Part shown: positions 33,247 through 43,307 of the stretch, piece after piece
How the letters are laid out: each line of letters starts with the position of its first letter
How positions within the stretch are numbered: position 1 is the first letter of the stretch
NCBI RefSeq assembly: GCF_026239695.1
Contig: NZ_JAPIVS010000004.1
Span: 310,001 to 374,000, forward strand
DNA: 64,000 nucleotides
Reading direction: 5' to 3'
Source: Pedobacter sp. MC2016-15
GTDB lineage: Bacteria > Bacteroidota > Bacteroidia > Sphingobacteriales > Sphingobacteriaceae
Made by a program: the position numbers and the translations under genes
The notes under the pieces: generated by a model
Told to the model about the DNA's origin: nothing
Databases searched by the model: none
Seen by the model: only the letters and a program-made list of their open reading frames with translations

Positions 33247-33878
33247 ATGCTGTTGAGTACTTGTTCCTCTTCTTCAGTCAGATGGAATACCTTCTCCAGG
33301 TGTGAGCGGTAGCGCTGCAGGTCTTTTTCGATATCTGCATTTTTCTCCACATCGTGGAAATGGAGGCTTTCCAGCTGTTCGATACCGGCAAAGGCATTCA
33401 TGCGGTGGAAACCGAACAGCGGTCCTTCATCCACGTTGGTTTCATTAAAGAACTCACCTGGTAAGGTAAAAGCCGTAGCAGGTGCGTTCCATGAAGTGGT
33501 TACGATATATTTTCGTCCGTGCATCATGCCACCTGTACCATAGTTGATTTCCGGGTTTTCCGCTTTACGTCCGTCACTGTTATATATCCCCTTGCGGTGT
33601 CCGGCAGTGAAAACCTCATCGATATACTTTTTGAAACCATGTGGTAACTGAAACCACCAGATTGGGGTATGGTAGATGATCGTATCTGCCCAAACAAAGT
33701 TTTTTACTTCTTCTTCGGGGTCATATGCATCATTGATATCTGTAGAGCGGATTTCAAATCCTTCCTTATCTGCAAAAAACTGCTGTGTCGCTTCGTAGAT
33801 CGTCCTGTTAAACCTTCCGCCGGAATGACCGAATACCTGACCACCGTTGATAACAAATATTTTTTTAGATTCTTTCAT
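33243..33878 (-). CDS. mdaB: NADPH quinone reductase (MdaB type)
   Basis: A 211-residue FAD/FMN enzyme of the flavodoxin-like fold. IFVINGGQVFGHSGGRFN, IIYHTPIWWFQLPHGFKKYIDEVF and GTGGMMHGRKYIVTTSWNAP are the MdaB signatures. It reduces quinones by two electrons with NADPH, avoiding radicals. It is divergent from a LysR regulator across a short palindrome-containing gap, the usual arrangement for LysR-controlled oxidoreductases. The symbol is by family resemblance. Confidence 0.9.
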   Translation of the reverse strand: MKESKKIFVINGGQVFGHSGGRFNRTIYEATQQFFADKEGFEIRSTDINDAYDPEEEVKNFVWADTIIYHTPIWWFQLPHGFKKYIDEVFTAGHRKGIYNSDGRKAENPEINYGTGGMMHGRKYIVTTSWNAPATAFTLPGEFFNETNVDEGPLFGFHRMNAFAGIEQLESLHFHDVEKNADIEKDLQRYRSHLEKVFHLTEEEEQVLNSI

Positions 33879-33933
33879 TTCTTTTCTTCTTGATAGGACA
33901 AAGTTACTGGGCTAAGTGTTATAATTAAAATAG

Positions 33934-33951
33934 TATAAGTTATACCTTTGT
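33934..33951. promoter_or_regulatory. Palindrome overlapping the LysR-gene promoter
   Basis: GTATAA-G-TTATAC (33934-33946) is a perfect 13-base dyad in the gap between mdaB and the LysR gene. The -7 element TACCTTTG (33944-33951) of the LysR gene overlaps its right arm, as expected for LysR autoregulation. Confidence 0.5.
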
Positions 33952-33973
33952 ATCATTATAATTATAATAAGAT

Positions 33974-34870
33974 ATGGTCAACTTAGAATGGTTCAGAAGC
34001 TTTAAAGCTATCTATGAACGCGGTAGCCTTACTGCTGCTGCAGAGGCATTGTATGTCTCACAACCTGGCATCAGTCTGCACCTCAACTCTTTGGAAGCAT
34101 ATGTGGGGTACAAGCTTTTTGATCGTACTTCGAGGAAAATGGTGCCTACAGAGCGTGGAAAGGTCTTGTATAACTTTACGCTGGAGGCAATCGTTAAACT
34201 GGAAGAGGCAGAGCATCATTTTCATCGCAGTACGGAGAAGGAGCGGCCTACAATCAGCATCGGCATGTGCTTTGAAACCTTTCAGTTTACACTGGAGTCT
34301 TACCTGCCCAGCTTTGATTTCAATGTGATCATTAAATTTGGCGATTATCCCGAGATGCTGGCCGATCTGGACGCAGGTATTCTGGACCTGATCATTACGC
34401 CTCAGAAAGGTGATTATCCCGCAATACAGTATGAGGCTTTCTCAAAGGAAAGAATAGTGGTAGTAGGCGGAGCGCGGACGGATACTTCCGAACTTATGGG
34501 AATACTGGACGATGCCAAAAGGCCCCAGATTCAGCAGTGGTTAAAGAAGCAGCTTTGGTATGGTACTACGGGCGATATGGAGCATCTACGGCGCTTCTGG
34601 CATTTGAACTTCGGCAAGCGTCCCGATTTTAAACCCAACTATATTGTTCCCAATATCAGCTCCATCGTGAGGTGCCTCAGCAGCGGGGAAGGTCTTGCGG
34701 TGATACCCGACTTCCTAGCGATGAAAGAATTGGAGAACGGTAGCCTGAACCTGATCTGGGATGGCTTTAAACATATCGAGAACACGATTTATTTCGGTAC
34801 CAGAAAAAAGACAATTTATGATGCGGAGATTGCGCAGATCAAAGAGGTTTTTCTGAAGGAAATGGCGTAA
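33974..34870 (+). CDS. LysR family transcriptional regulator
   Basis: A 298-residue regulator. The N-terminal winged helix LEWFRSFKAIYERGSLTAAAEALYVSQPGISLHLNSLE is canonical, followed by a substrate-binding domain of the periplasmic-binding fold. Divergent from mdaB, which it probably controls in response to quinones or another electrophile. The effector is not evident. Confidence 0.93.
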   Translation: MVNLEWFRSFKAIYERGSLTAAAEALYVSQPGISLHLNSLEAYVGYKLFDRTSRKMVPTERGKVLYNFTLEAIVKLEEAEHHFHRSTEKERPTISIGMCFETFQFTLESYLPSFDFNVIIKFGDYPEMLADLDAGILDLIITPQKGDYPAIQYEAFSKERIVVVGGARTDTSELMGILDDAKRPQIQQWLKKQLWYGTTGDMEHLRRFWHLNFGKRPDFKPNYIVPNISSIVRCLSSGEGLAVIPDFLAMKELENGSLNLIWDGFKHIENTIYFGTRKKTIYDAEIAQIKEVFLKEMA

Positions 34871-34937
34871 CAAATGTATTTGAAAGCCCCACATTAGGGG
34901 ATATCAGAATCTTAACAAGACCAATAGCTTTGCTTAG

Positions 34938-35858
34938 ATGAAGGATATATATATTATTGGTAACGGAGTAATTGCGAAAGCTTTAGCTGTAGCGCTCACT
35001 TTAAATGGAAAGAAGGTAACCATCATTAGAGGAAGTGTGGATCAGCAACCGGTCAGCACTGAAAGTATAGAGGTAGAAACTGAAAATGGTGTGTTGCAGG
35101 CAGAGCTGAAGATCAGCACATTGAATCATCATGACAGCCTCGATGGAATTATTCTGCTCGCTACCAAGTCTTTTGGAAATGAGGCCTTGGCGGAGAAACT
35201 CAGGTTTAAAACTAATGAGTCGCCAATCGTATTCCTGCAGAATGGATTGGATGTAGAAAAACCTTTTCTTGAGTATGGCTTTGAGAATCTGTACAGGTGT
35301 GTTTTATTTACCACAAGCCAGTCGTTAACAGGCAACAGGGTGCGGTTTAAACCTGTTGCAGCATCTCCGGTTGGTACGATATCTGGTTCATCATCAATGC
35401 TAGAGTATATTATTGAAGAAATAAATACATCGATATTTGGCTTCCGGGCAGAGGAAGATATCCGGACTGTGATCTGGAAAAAGGTGATCAGTAATTGTGT
35501 CTTCAATTCTATATGTCCTCTGTTAGAAATTGATAATGGTGTATTTTACAGGGATTCTTCAGCCATGGCTCTTGCTACAGAGGTGGTGAAGGAGTGTCTT
35601 GTGGTAGCAAAGGGGATAGGTGTGAACTTAGGTTTGGACGAAATGCTGGAAAATATCCTGCTGTTGAGTAAAATGTCTGACGGACAACTCATTTCTACTT
35701 ATCAGGATATACTAAATAATCGTGAAACAGAGATTGAAACTTTGAACTTTGCAGTTGCTGCGGCATCCAAAAATGCCAGCCTGCCCAGCACGCTTCTATT
35801 AGGTAAGTTGGTTAAGATGAAAGCTGATTTACATTTTGAGGCTGCAAAGGAGAGTTAG
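34938..35858 (+). CDS. Ketopantoate reductase family protein
   Basis: A 306-residue NADPH-dependent reductase of the ApbA/PanE fold. The N-terminal IYIIGNGVIAKALAVALTLNG holds the nucleotide loop, KKVISNCVFNSICPLLEIDNG contains the catalytic Lys and the Asn-rich helix, and the C-terminal domain is all helical. Members reduce ketopantoate in pantothenate synthesis or other 2-oxo acids. No other pantothenate gene is near, so the exact substrate is uncertain. It follows the LysR gene after 67 bases. Confidence 0.85.
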   Translation: MKDIYIIGNGVIAKALAVALTLNGKKVTIIRGSVDQQPVSTESIEVETENGVLQAELKISTLNHHDSLDGIILLATKSFGNEALAEKLRFKTNESPIVFLQNGLDVEKPFLEYGFENLYRCVLFTTSQSLTGNRVRFKPVAASPVGTISGSSSMLEYIIEEINTSIFGFRAEEDIRTVIWKKVISNCVFNSICPLLEIDNGVFYRDSSAMALATEVVKECLVVAKGIGVNLGLDEMLENILLLSKMSDGQLISTYQDILNNRETEIETLNFAVAAASKNASLPSTLLLGKLVKMKADLHFEAAKES

Positions 35859-35875
35859 CCTGACACAAGCATCAT

Positions 35876-37528
35876 CTATTTTGCGAACCAGATATCATTC
35901 TGACGAATAAAGGTTCCCTGCTTTAGCGTGACTTTGTTATTAAAAATGTGATAATTTCCGGCACCATTCGGGATCTGATTAAAATCGATGACATCGGCCG
36001 GATTTTGTCCGGTGTAAATAGCCATCACTTTTTCTGTGTTTAAAGGGTTAACCCAAGCCATTAGTATTCCATAGCCAGTGCCTTGGTATATGTTCTCTGC
36101 TATTACTTTTTTATCCTCTATCAACAATGGTATCTGTCTGATATATTTTTGCAAGAATTTATTACCATGTGGTGTACCCCAGACCGAAAGATTATAGTTA
36201 GTTAGGTTCATTTTCAAAGCCGTAGTATCCATTACTACTTTGCCATCTTTCAATGCTGGCACCATATTTTTGAATCTATTTATAAAGTCCTTCAGTTTTC
36301 GGTCTGCTTCTTTGTCTGTTTCATCACTTGAAAGAACAAACAAGATATCTTTTTGACCATAGATATCGTCAATTATTGGTATGGAGCTGATTTTAGGCTT
36401 TCTGATGATATCAGTTTCTGCCATCCAGGGGTCTATATCACTCTGCTTTACCTGTTTGAAAGCAGTGATGATTTCTGGGATAAAACTCTCCAATGTAGGA
36501 TACTTACGACGGTTTTTCTCGTAGTATTTCAGTGCATCCAGCAATGGGTGGAGATAAATCCACTGCATTCCGTATTGGCGTCGTACATAGTTTAAGTCGG
36601 CAGCGTTCTCACCGAACTTAAGTGCGGCCATGCGGCATGCGATAGCTTCAGTGAGATGTTCTTTGACCACTGATTGCCAGGAATGATAGCCCTGAGCTTT
36701 CATCGGTTCCTTTATGGGGTGCCACATCCACTCAAACTGATCAAATTGTGATTGATGTTTTTCAACAGCAGGATTCGCAAAGGAGTGCGCAAACTCATGC
36801 CATAGCAGGCGGTAGAGTGCTGAAACATCAAAGGTGGGTACTCGTATGGCAGTTTTTTCGGGCGCGATTACGGCATATAACCCAGCACCATCTTTCTTAA
36901 AAATCCGTGGCCCAAAGTTACCCCAGCCCAGGAAGTTGAGGATAACATTGAACCGGATATTTTTTCCGCCGCTGCTTCCGCAATAATTCAGCAAACGATC
37001 TTTTTCATTGAAATTGGGTAAATTGTAGGTAAGAGTTGACAAAGCGATGCGGAAAAAATCTGCATGGCTGTTAAAGAATTGGACATAGTTGGATTTCTTT
37101 GCAAAATCTTTCATGAGTAGACGCAGTGAATCCAGGCCAGGGTCCTTAGCCTCTGCAACAGGAATATCTTTGCGCCATTCCAGATCTTCAGTCATATGTA
37201 GCATTGTCCAGATAGGCGCATCAATAGAATTGAAGAGCTTTCCATACAGGCTGTTTCGCTTCAGGTAGGCAAACAGGGGATGATTTTTATATGGAGCAAG
37301 CTTAATCAGAATGTCCTGCTTATAATCCAGTTCGATAAAATTTACCAGTGGTAAACCGCTGAGAACTTCTACCGTATGAAAGAATTCTATGCGTGGATCG
37401 ACACTGAAATTTACACCTTTAACCTCGACCTGGTAAGACTGAAAGGTTGTTGGCGTTTGGGAAAAACCTGCTAATGCCGACAAGGATAAACATAAAATTA
37501 ATGATAAGAGGGATAAGGTTGATCTCAT
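35876..37528 (-). CDS. DUF4932 protein with HExxH motif, exported
   Basis: A 550-residue exported protein. Signal peptide to about residue 24 (LAGFSQ), then a DUF4932-type region starting VKGVNFSVDPRIEFFHTVEVLSG and containing RLLWHEFAHSFANPAVEK. The HEFAH sequence is a zincin HExxH motif, so a zinc metallopeptidase is likely. The third ligand is not obvious, and an acidic residue further along (such as the Glu in HLTEAIACRMAALK, as in gluzincins) is a candidate. The C-terminal 130 residues look like a separate alpha/beta domain. Monocistronic and convergent with the preceding gene. Confidence 0.8.
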   Translation of the reverse strand: MRSTLSLLSLILCLSLSALAGFSQTPTTFQSYQVEVKGVNFSVDPRIEFFHTVEVLSGLPLVNFIELDYKQDILIKLAPYKNHPLFAYLKRNSLYGKLFNSIDAPIWTMLHMTEDLEWRKDIPVAEAKDPGLDSLRLLMKDFAKKSNYVQFFNSHADFFRIALSTLTYNLPNFNEKDRLLNYCGSSGGKNIRFNVILNFLGWGNFGPRIFKKDGAGLYAVIAPEKTAIRVPTFDVSALYRLLWHEFAHSFANPAVEKHQSQFDQFEWMWHPIKEPMKAQGYHSWQSVVKEHLTEAIACRMAALKFGENAADLNYVRRQYGMQWIYLHPLLDALKYYEKNRRKYPTLESFIPEIITAFKQVKQSDIDPWMAETDIIRKPKISSIPIIDDIYGQKDILFVLSSDETDKEADRKLKDFINRFKNMVPALKDGKVVMDTTALKMNLTNYNLSVWGTPHGNKFLQKYIRQIPLLIEDKKVIAENIYQGTGYGILMAWVNPLNTEKVMAIYTGQNPADVIDFNQIPNGAGNYHIFNNKVTLKQGTFIRQNDIWFAK

Positions 37529-37696
37529 AGGATTCTTTAGATTAAACTTGCAGGAGGCTTAGCTAAATAGGCAACTTTTTTTTGCTATAGTTGCACGAAT
37601 GAATGTTTTTCTAAGGTTAAATATAGAAATAGCGACCGGAAATTGTTCTTTCGTGTAACTTTATGCATTGAGTAGCATCTTAAGAATATAATTGCA

Positions 37697-38323
37697 ATGA
37701 AAGAACTTATACCTTTTCAAAATATCAATGAAGCGATGAACCATTTAGATAATGGTGGTCACTTCTTTAACCTTTTCACGAAAGCCGGAGACGGAGAAAT
37801 CAACGCTGCGGAACTGGCTAAAGTTGCTGGTATGACCAATGAAAAGCAACATCTTATATTATTCTTAGAGCTATCAATTTCAAAGTTGGCGAAAATAGAT
37901 CAGGTAGAGATCATATCCAGCCTGGATGATAAGTTGAGGAGAGGGTTTCTGAAATATAAGGCCCATGAACTCATGGTGCATGAGGTTGATCATTTAGGTG
38001 TACTTGGAGGAAATGTAATTCTTACAGGAATTCCCACTGTAAAAGAAAGTAAATCAGAATTTAATGGCTTCATACTGATCCCTATATTCACTGGTAAAGT
38101 AACGATGTTCGTTCCCGAACCTGTCATGGACAGATATGATCTGTACGAGATCAGCAATGATCATAACGAGGAAGTATTCTTGATTGCCCATGATCGTGGT
38201 AAACTAAAATTGCCAGCCGAAAAAATAAAAGTCGCAGGTGTGGTAAAAGAAATCGAAACAAAGGTTAACGGCATCAAAGGCATGCAGAAATTCCTGGAGA
38301 TCAATTACTTTTCATTACTGTAA
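37697..38323 (+). CDS. 208-residue protein of unknown function
   Basis: Soluble, acidic protein with no signal peptide, membrane helix or family I recognise. The N-terminal half is helical (QHLILFLELSISKLAKID) and the C-terminal half is strand-rich (GNVILTGIPTV, GFILIPIFTGKVTMFVPEPV), ending in a conserved-looking GIKGMQKFLEINYFSLL. A stretch AGDGEINAAEL resembles half of an EF-hand loop but lacks the first two acidic ligands. Preceded by an AT-rich 168-base gap divergent from the DUF4932 gene. Confidence 0.7.
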   Translation: MKELIPFQNINEAMNHLDNGGHFFNLFTKAGDGEINAAELAKVAGMTNEKQHLILFLELSISKLAKIDQVEIISSLDDKLRRGFLKYKAHELMVHEVDHLGVLGGNVILTGIPTVKESKSEFNGFILIPIFTGKVTMFVPEPVMDRYDLYEISNDHNEEVFLIAHDRGKLKLPAEKIKVAGVVKEIETKVNGIKGMQKFLEINYFSLL

Positions 38324-38483
38324 TTTAACATAGATAAATTCACATTTACTTTCTTGTCAATACTTTATCGAAAAGATATTCTCTTCATGCTATTGTTATA
38401 ACTGTAATTTTAAATCTATTTTATTTATTGTGTTTTAAATCGCTGTTTTTCTTTAAATTTGACTACAAATGGGAAAATAAAAT

Positions 38484-39179
38484 ATGAAACAAGTAAATTT
38501 TTTAGGTCTCTTTTTATGCCTGCTGATGCTCTCTGCTTGTAAAAAAGGAACAAACGAGGATCCCCGCACTGCAAAACTGCTTACAGATTCAGTATCTTAT
38601 ACCGTAAATGGGAAAAAGTACGTGTCAAATAATATCGAAAAGGGCACAACTCTCAATACACAATCTAATACTAAAATTACCTCGGATGAATATCATAGCT
38701 ATCTGATAAAAGGTGATGAGGATTCCCTTTTATTTGTGAGAGATTTTGCAATAAAAGCAGACCAATCATTTATCATCCTTTCTTTTATAAAAGTATATAA
38801 CAAGGATATAACAGAATTTGCAAGTGAGAATAATGGAGGCTGGCTGCAGTACCCTAAAAACCGGATTGACATCTTTGCTCCGGGAATGTATAAATATGCA
38901 ACTGATTATTGGAGAAACAATTCCATATCAGGAATTGCAGTCAGGATTATTAATGACAAGGGCGACTACAAGTCCTATACCCAATGGGATTTAACTAAAC
39001 CAGCTTCAGTTATCTCGGCAGACCAGAGGGATTCCAAATTTGAAATCATCAGTATTACCAAAAGGGAAAAGGATTACTTATTGGAAGCTAAATTCAACTT
39101 GACTGTTTTTAATGACAATAAACAATCGCAAAAAATTGAAAACGGATACTTACGCTTTAGTGTACTTAAAGTCCTGTAA
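38484..39179 (+). CDS. Putative lipoprotein of unknown function
   Basis: A 231-residue protein whose N-terminus is a lipoprotein signal (LLMLSACKKG, lipid-bearing Cys at about 19). The mature part alternates short beta strands and polar loops (SVSYTVNGKKYVSNN, WLQYPKNRIDIFAPGMYKY) with no recognised domain. Probably surface- or periplasm-facing. Monocistronic, with 160 AT-rich bases upstream. Confidence 0.75.
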   Translation: MKQVNFLGLFLCLLMLSACKKGTNEDPRTAKLLTDSVSYTVNGKKYVSNNIEKGTTLNTQSNTKITSDEYHSYLIKGDEDSLLFVRDFAIKADQSFIILSFIKVYNKDITEFASENNGGWLQYPKNRIDIFAPGMYKYATDYWRNNSISGIAVRIINDKGDYKSYTQWDLTKPASVISADQRDSKFEIISITKREKDYLLEAKFNLTVFNDNKQSQKIENGYLRFSVLKVL

Positions 39180-39314
39180 GCACATTTTTTTCTTTCCATC
39201 ATACGCCAGGTAACCACCAATTCGAAAAAACAGATACGATCTTAACGGTGATATATAAGCTGAAATAGGGCTCTTACGCTGTAAATTCCTTATATTGAAG
39301 CTATATCATCACGA

Positions 39315-40607
39315 ATGGAATCACTCAAGGAATTTATCAATCTAAACCCCGGGCCAGTTGCGTTAAAAATTGTTGTAGGAGTCGGTATCGGCATGCTGAT
39401 CGGAATGGAACGTAAATGGTCGCACCAGGAAGCCGGAATCCGCACATTTTCAATCATTGCATTACTGGGCGTACTTTCTTCCATCATCGGACTGGAAATT
39501 GTTATTGTATCCATGCTGGGTGTTTTTCTGCTGATTACAGGCATCAATGTAAGGAGTTTAAGGGTAAACAATACGCTGGAGATTGCCACCTCGGCAGCAC
39601 TGATCGTAGATTACCTGCTGGGAGTTTTGGTAGGCTTCGGCCATATCTTTACCCCCGTTGCCGGTGCCATTGCGATGACGATGTTACTGGCATGGAAGAT
39701 AGAACTGAATCGCTTTGCGGGTGGTTTAAAACCTTCGGAAATCAGAAGTGCGATTATATTGGGACTGATCGGTTTTGTAATCTATCCGCTGATGCCCAAC
39801 AGGTATATCGATCCTTGGAACTTAATCAATCCCAGTGATGCCTGGCTGAGTGTGATCGCAATTTCGGGTATTGGCTTTCTCAATTATGTTTTCCTCAGAA
39901 TCTTCAGCACGGATGGCTTGTATTGGGGGGCTATTTTTGGGGGACTGGTAAACAGCACGGCTACCGTGGCAGAGATCAGCGGCAGGGCGCAGACCAGGGC
40001 TTTGACCTCCAAGATCACTGTTTTATGCCTGCTCACCAACATTGCAATGTTTGCGAGAAACCTGATTCTGGTGGGGATCTTTTGCCCTGCAGCATTACCC
40101 GCAAGTCTGTTACCGCTGATAGCGATGTCTCTGGTCTCGGGTTTATGTATATGGATGGATGTCAGAAATGATAGTAATGAAGTGATCAAAGTAGAGGAAG
40201 TTGATACTCCACATCTGGATACACCAATCTCGGTGCCCAAGGTGCTTACCTTCGGGCTGCTATTTGTGCTGATACAAATTGGAGGAACATTGCTCACCAG
40301 GGGCTTCGGCAGTTACGGTATGCTGGCTACAGGTGTTTTCGGAGGATTGATCAGTAGCGCCAGTACCACTGCAGCTGCAGCGACAATGGCTAGTCACGCG
40401 CAGATTACGGCATCCGTTGCGGGTAGTGTGGCTATACTTTCATCACTCGCCAGTGCGGTAATCAGCCTGCCCATTATCTGGAAAACTGTGAAAGACAGAA
40501 AGATCGTGCAGAAATTTACTTTAGAACTCGTTGCCATTGTGATTGCAGGAACTACGGTAGTGTGGATCGACCGTGTTTTTGAACTGACGGAACGATTCCT
40601 GAGATAA
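39315..40607 (+). CDS. MgtC/SapB family membrane protein with DUF4010 domain
   Basis: A 430-residue polytopic membrane protein. The N-terminal MgtC-type half (about 10-140) carries GIGMLIGMERKWSHQEAGIRTF with the conserved acidic and RT residues, and the C-terminal DUF4010 half contains GALFGGLVNSTATV-like (here GAIFGGLVNSTATVAEIS) and FGGLISSASTTAAAATMA. About 12 membrane helices in all. The role in magnesium or membrane-potential homeostasis is unclear in this branch. Stands alone. Confidence 0.9.
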   Translation: MESLKEFINLNPGPVALKIVVGVGIGMLIGMERKWSHQEAGIRTFSIIALLGVLSSIIGLEIVIVSMLGVFLLITGINVRSLRVNNTLEIATSAALIVDYLLGVLVGFGHIFTPVAGAIAMTMLLAWKIELNRFAGGLKPSEIRSAIILGLIGFVIYPLMPNRYIDPWNLINPSDAWLSVIAISGIGFLNYVFLRIFSTDGLYWGAIFGGLVNSTATVAEISGRAQTRALTSKITVLCLLTNIAMFARNLILVGIFCPAALPASLLPLIAMSLVSGLCIWMDVRNDSNEVIKVEEVDTPHLDTPISVPKVLTFGLLFVLIQIGGTLLTRGFGSYGMLATGVFGGLISSASTTAAAATMASHAQITASVAGSVAILSSLASAVISLPIIWKTVKDRKIVQKFTLELVAIVIAGTTVVWIDRVFELTERFLR

Positions 40608-40745
40608 ATTAGCTTTGCTGTTTCAAGACAATATATCAAATAAATAAATGCTGCTTCCTAAAAATATCATATCAGGGAAGCTGATATTCTTTTCATAACC
40701 TGGAGAAATATCCTATAATTGCTCTCATACTAAAATGAAAAAACG

Positions 40746-41156
40746 ATGGAACAAAAATTCCCGCTGCCTCCATTTAATGTAGAGACAGCAAAACAAAAAG
40801 TACAGCTGGCTGAAGACGCCTGGAACAGCCAGGATCCTGTTAAAGTATCTATGGCCTATACAGTAGATAGTGAGTGGCGCAACAGGTCGGTCTTTGTGAA
40901 CGGTCGGGAAGAAATTGTACAATTCCTGACCGCCAAATGGGAAAAGGAATTGGATTATAAACTGAAGAAAGAACTCTGGGCTTTCAGCAATAACAGGATT
41001 GCTGTGCGGTTTGAATATGAATTCCGCAATGATCAGGATGAATTGTTTCGTGCATATGGCAATGAAAACTGGGAGTTTGATGAAAATGGCCTGATGCAAA
41101 AAAGGTATGCCAGCATCAATGATGTGCCGATAAAGGAATCAGAAAGGAGGCTTTAA
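40746..41156 (+). CDS. Nuclear transport factor 2-like protein (DUF1348)
   Basis: A 136-residue protein of the NTF2/SnoaL-like cone fold. [53 protein letters not shown] and [22 protein letters not shown] are typical of DUF1348. No catalytic residues can be assigned. It may bind or isomerise a small hydrophobic compound. Confidence 0.88.
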   Translation: MEQKFPLPPFNVETAKQKVQLAEDAWNSQDPVKVSMAYTVDSEWRNRSVFVNGREEIVQFLTAKWEKELDYKLKKELWAFSNNRIAVRFEYEFRNDQDELFRAYGNENWEFDENGLMQKRYASINDVPIKESERRL

Positions 41157-41283
41157 ATTGAAATAGGGCTAAAAATGTCCCTATATGAATCGTATTTCCG
41201 TACTTGTTATTAATCTGTTTACTACCGAAATTTATCCCAGGTAATGAAGGAGTATGTTTTACTCAGATTAAAATCATACGAAG

Positions 41284-42159
41284 ATGAAACAGCAGGTATT
41301 TGACAACAACTTTAAAACGATAGGGTTGATACATGTGAGCCAGGAAAGCCAGAATCTCCTGAATTCTGAAGCCTACAAGTCTTACATCAAAGTCATTTAT
41401 TTACCTCAGGGAGGTAAGGTTAAGGTGGATTTTAGCCAATATAGTGCAGCAGGTCCTGCATTGTTCTTTGTTACCCCTAGCCAGGTGTTAAACATTCAGG
41501 ACCTGCAAGGAAATGAGGGATACTTCATTTTCTATAACCGTGATTTTTACTGCATTGAAATCCATGATGAAGAGGTGGCATGCGACGGACTTTTGTTTAA
41601 TAATATTAACAATGTGTCCATGACTTGTGTTCCTGATCAGGACGCTGAATTTATCACTAATCTCTTCACTCATATCGAGACTGAATTCGCCCTCAAAGAC
41701 TCTTCTCAGGAAGAGATGCTCCGCACTTACCTGAAGCAGCTCTTCATCAAGTCTGCACGGATCTGGAAACAGCAACACCTGGGCGGGGTACTGACAGACC
41801 GCGATAGTGATCCGGATTGTTTCAGGAAATTCACTTTACTTGTAGATAAGCATTACAGGAATAAACATACTGTTGCAGACTATGCAGATCTGTTGCTGGT
41901 GGCACCAAAAACACTTACGCACAGGTTTAAACGATTGAATCTTCCTCAGCCAAATGAAATCATAAAAAACCGTATCATTCTGGAAGCCAAAAGACTTCTT
42001 GTGCATACAGATATGAAGGCTAAGGAGATCGCCTATAATTTAGGTTATGAAGATCCTGCTTATTTCAGCCGGCTATTTTTTATCAAAACCGGTGAATCAC
42101 CTTCCAGTTTCAGAACTAAATATCTCATGAAAAGCAACTTAGATGAGATTGAGATTTAA
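41284..42159 (+). CDS. AraC family transcriptional regulator
   Basis: A 291-residue regulator with an N-terminal cupin-like domain (to about 160) and two C-terminal helix-turn-helix motifs: TVADYADLLLVAPKTLTHRF and KAKEIAYNLGYEDPAYFSRLF followed by GESPSSFR. The likely target is the downstream exported HExxH protein or a distant gene. Its last codons overlap an in-frame ATG at 42143 of that gene, but the true start of the latter lies further on. Confidence 0.92.
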   Translation: MKQQVFDNNFKTIGLIHVSQESQNLLNSEAYKSYIKVIYLPQGGKVKVDFSQYSAAGPALFFVTPSQVLNIQDLQGNEGYFIFYNRDFYCIEIHDEEVACDGLLFNNINNVSMTCVPDQDAEFITNLFTHIETEFALKDSSQEEMLRTYLKQLFIKSARIWKQQHLGGVLTDRDSDPDCFRKFTLLVDKHYRNKHTVADYADLLLVAPKTLTHRFKRLNLPQPNEIIKNRIILEAKRLLVHTDMKAKEIAYNLGYEDPAYFSRLFFIKTGESPSSFRTKYLMKSNLDEIEI

Positions 42160-42178
42160 ACTTTTCATTAGTACTGCC

Positions 42179-43102
42179 ATGATACTATCACGAAATCCCA
42201 TCAACGTTCTAATTGCACTCATCTGCGCAGCCCTGCCAGGTTTTGCTCAGCACAAGCCACAGTCTGCTTTCCTGTCGAGGGTTGGTACAACGCCAGCTTA
42301 TGTCATCAGGATGTTTCAGGATGCAGGAATGTCACCGAAGGAACATCCACTCACAAAAGAGGAGATGAAGATTGTGTCTGATGCATTTGCGGTACTTCCT
42401 TCCCGGCATCAGAAAGTATTGATGCAGCACCTCAAAAGTATCAGCTTTCTGGATAATATGCCAAATACAGCTTTAACAGCACCCCTCACTGCGGGAGGCG
42501 AGGATAAACAATATCATATTGCCTTCAGGGCAGGGATCCTTCCGCAAACCATTTCTGAATGGGTGACTGAAAAAGAACGTACCTGCTATAGCAGTGGCGA
42601 CTCATCTATAACGGTCTCAATAGATGCCGGAAAACTGAGTGCATTCACTTACGTATTATTACATGAAGGTACACATGTGCTGGACGGATCAACCGGGCTT
42701 ATCTCTACCGACACGCTGGCCGGAAAAACTAAACAAAATACTTTTACGCAAAACTTTGCCCGGGGTATTTGGGAGGATATTTTTACACATCAGCAACCTC
42801 TTGCAGACTCTGTTCTGGTGAAAAACCACTTTCGCCGGGGCGGCAGAAAATTCCTTCCCTCAGAGGCAGCAGCTGTATACAAAGGACTGAGCAAAACCTC
42901 ATTTGTATCTCTTTACAGCACAGCCAGCTGGCACGAGGATATTGCAGAATTACTCAGTGTTTATCATCTGACAGAAGTTCTGAAGCAACCCTTCTCTATC
43001 AGGGTCAGCCAGAAGGGAAAAGAGCTTTTTCACTATGATCCCATGCAGTCGCCCCAGGTACGCCAGCGTCTTCCGATACTCATGAGCTTTTATCAGACCT
43101 AA
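42179..43102 (+). CDS. Exported protein with HExxH motif (unknown family)
   Basis: About 307 residues. The ATG at 42179 gives a clean signal peptide (NVLIALICAALPGFAQ). The one at 42143, inside the AraC gene, would give an awkwardly long one. The mature protein contains TYVLLHEGTHVLDGS, a zincin HExxH motif, and later SWHEDIAELLSVYHL, which may supply the third ligand. This makes a zinc peptidase plausible. I do not recognise a named family. It follows the AraC regulator directly. Confidence 0.7.
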   Translation: MILSRNPINVLIALICAALPGFAQHKPQSAFLSRVGTTPAYVIRMFQDAGMSPKEHPLTKEEMKIVSDAFAVLPSRHQKVLMQHLKSISFLDNMPNTALTAPLTAGGEDKQYHIAFRAGILPQTISEWVTEKERTCYSSGDSSITVSIDAGKLSAFTYVLLHEGTHVLDGSTGLISTDTLAGKTKQNTFTQNFARGIWEDIFTHQQPLADSVLVKNHFRRGGRKFLPSEAAAVYKGLSKTSFVSLYSTASWHEDIAELLSVYHLTEVLKQPFSIRVSQKGKELFHYDPMQSPQVRQRLPILMSFYQT

Positions 43103-43307
43103 TCTGAAATATTAACTGCTGCTCCTTCCGGAGTATCCAGCTGAAGCTACTTACTGGTCCATTTTTGATAATTATTTGATAAGTATATTGATACAAAATA
43201 CATCCTCAGGGAAAAATATGCATAAGACTTTGCTATATGTCTATTATTCAGGGGTTATTTTCTGATGACCTTTGTATAGTCAATTCATAAAAATCAATTT
43301 ATAAATC

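Noticed and set aside
37775..37830. EF-hand calcium site in the 208-residue protein
   Set aside because: The loop AGDGEINAAE lacks the first two acidic ligands, so calcium binding is not supported.
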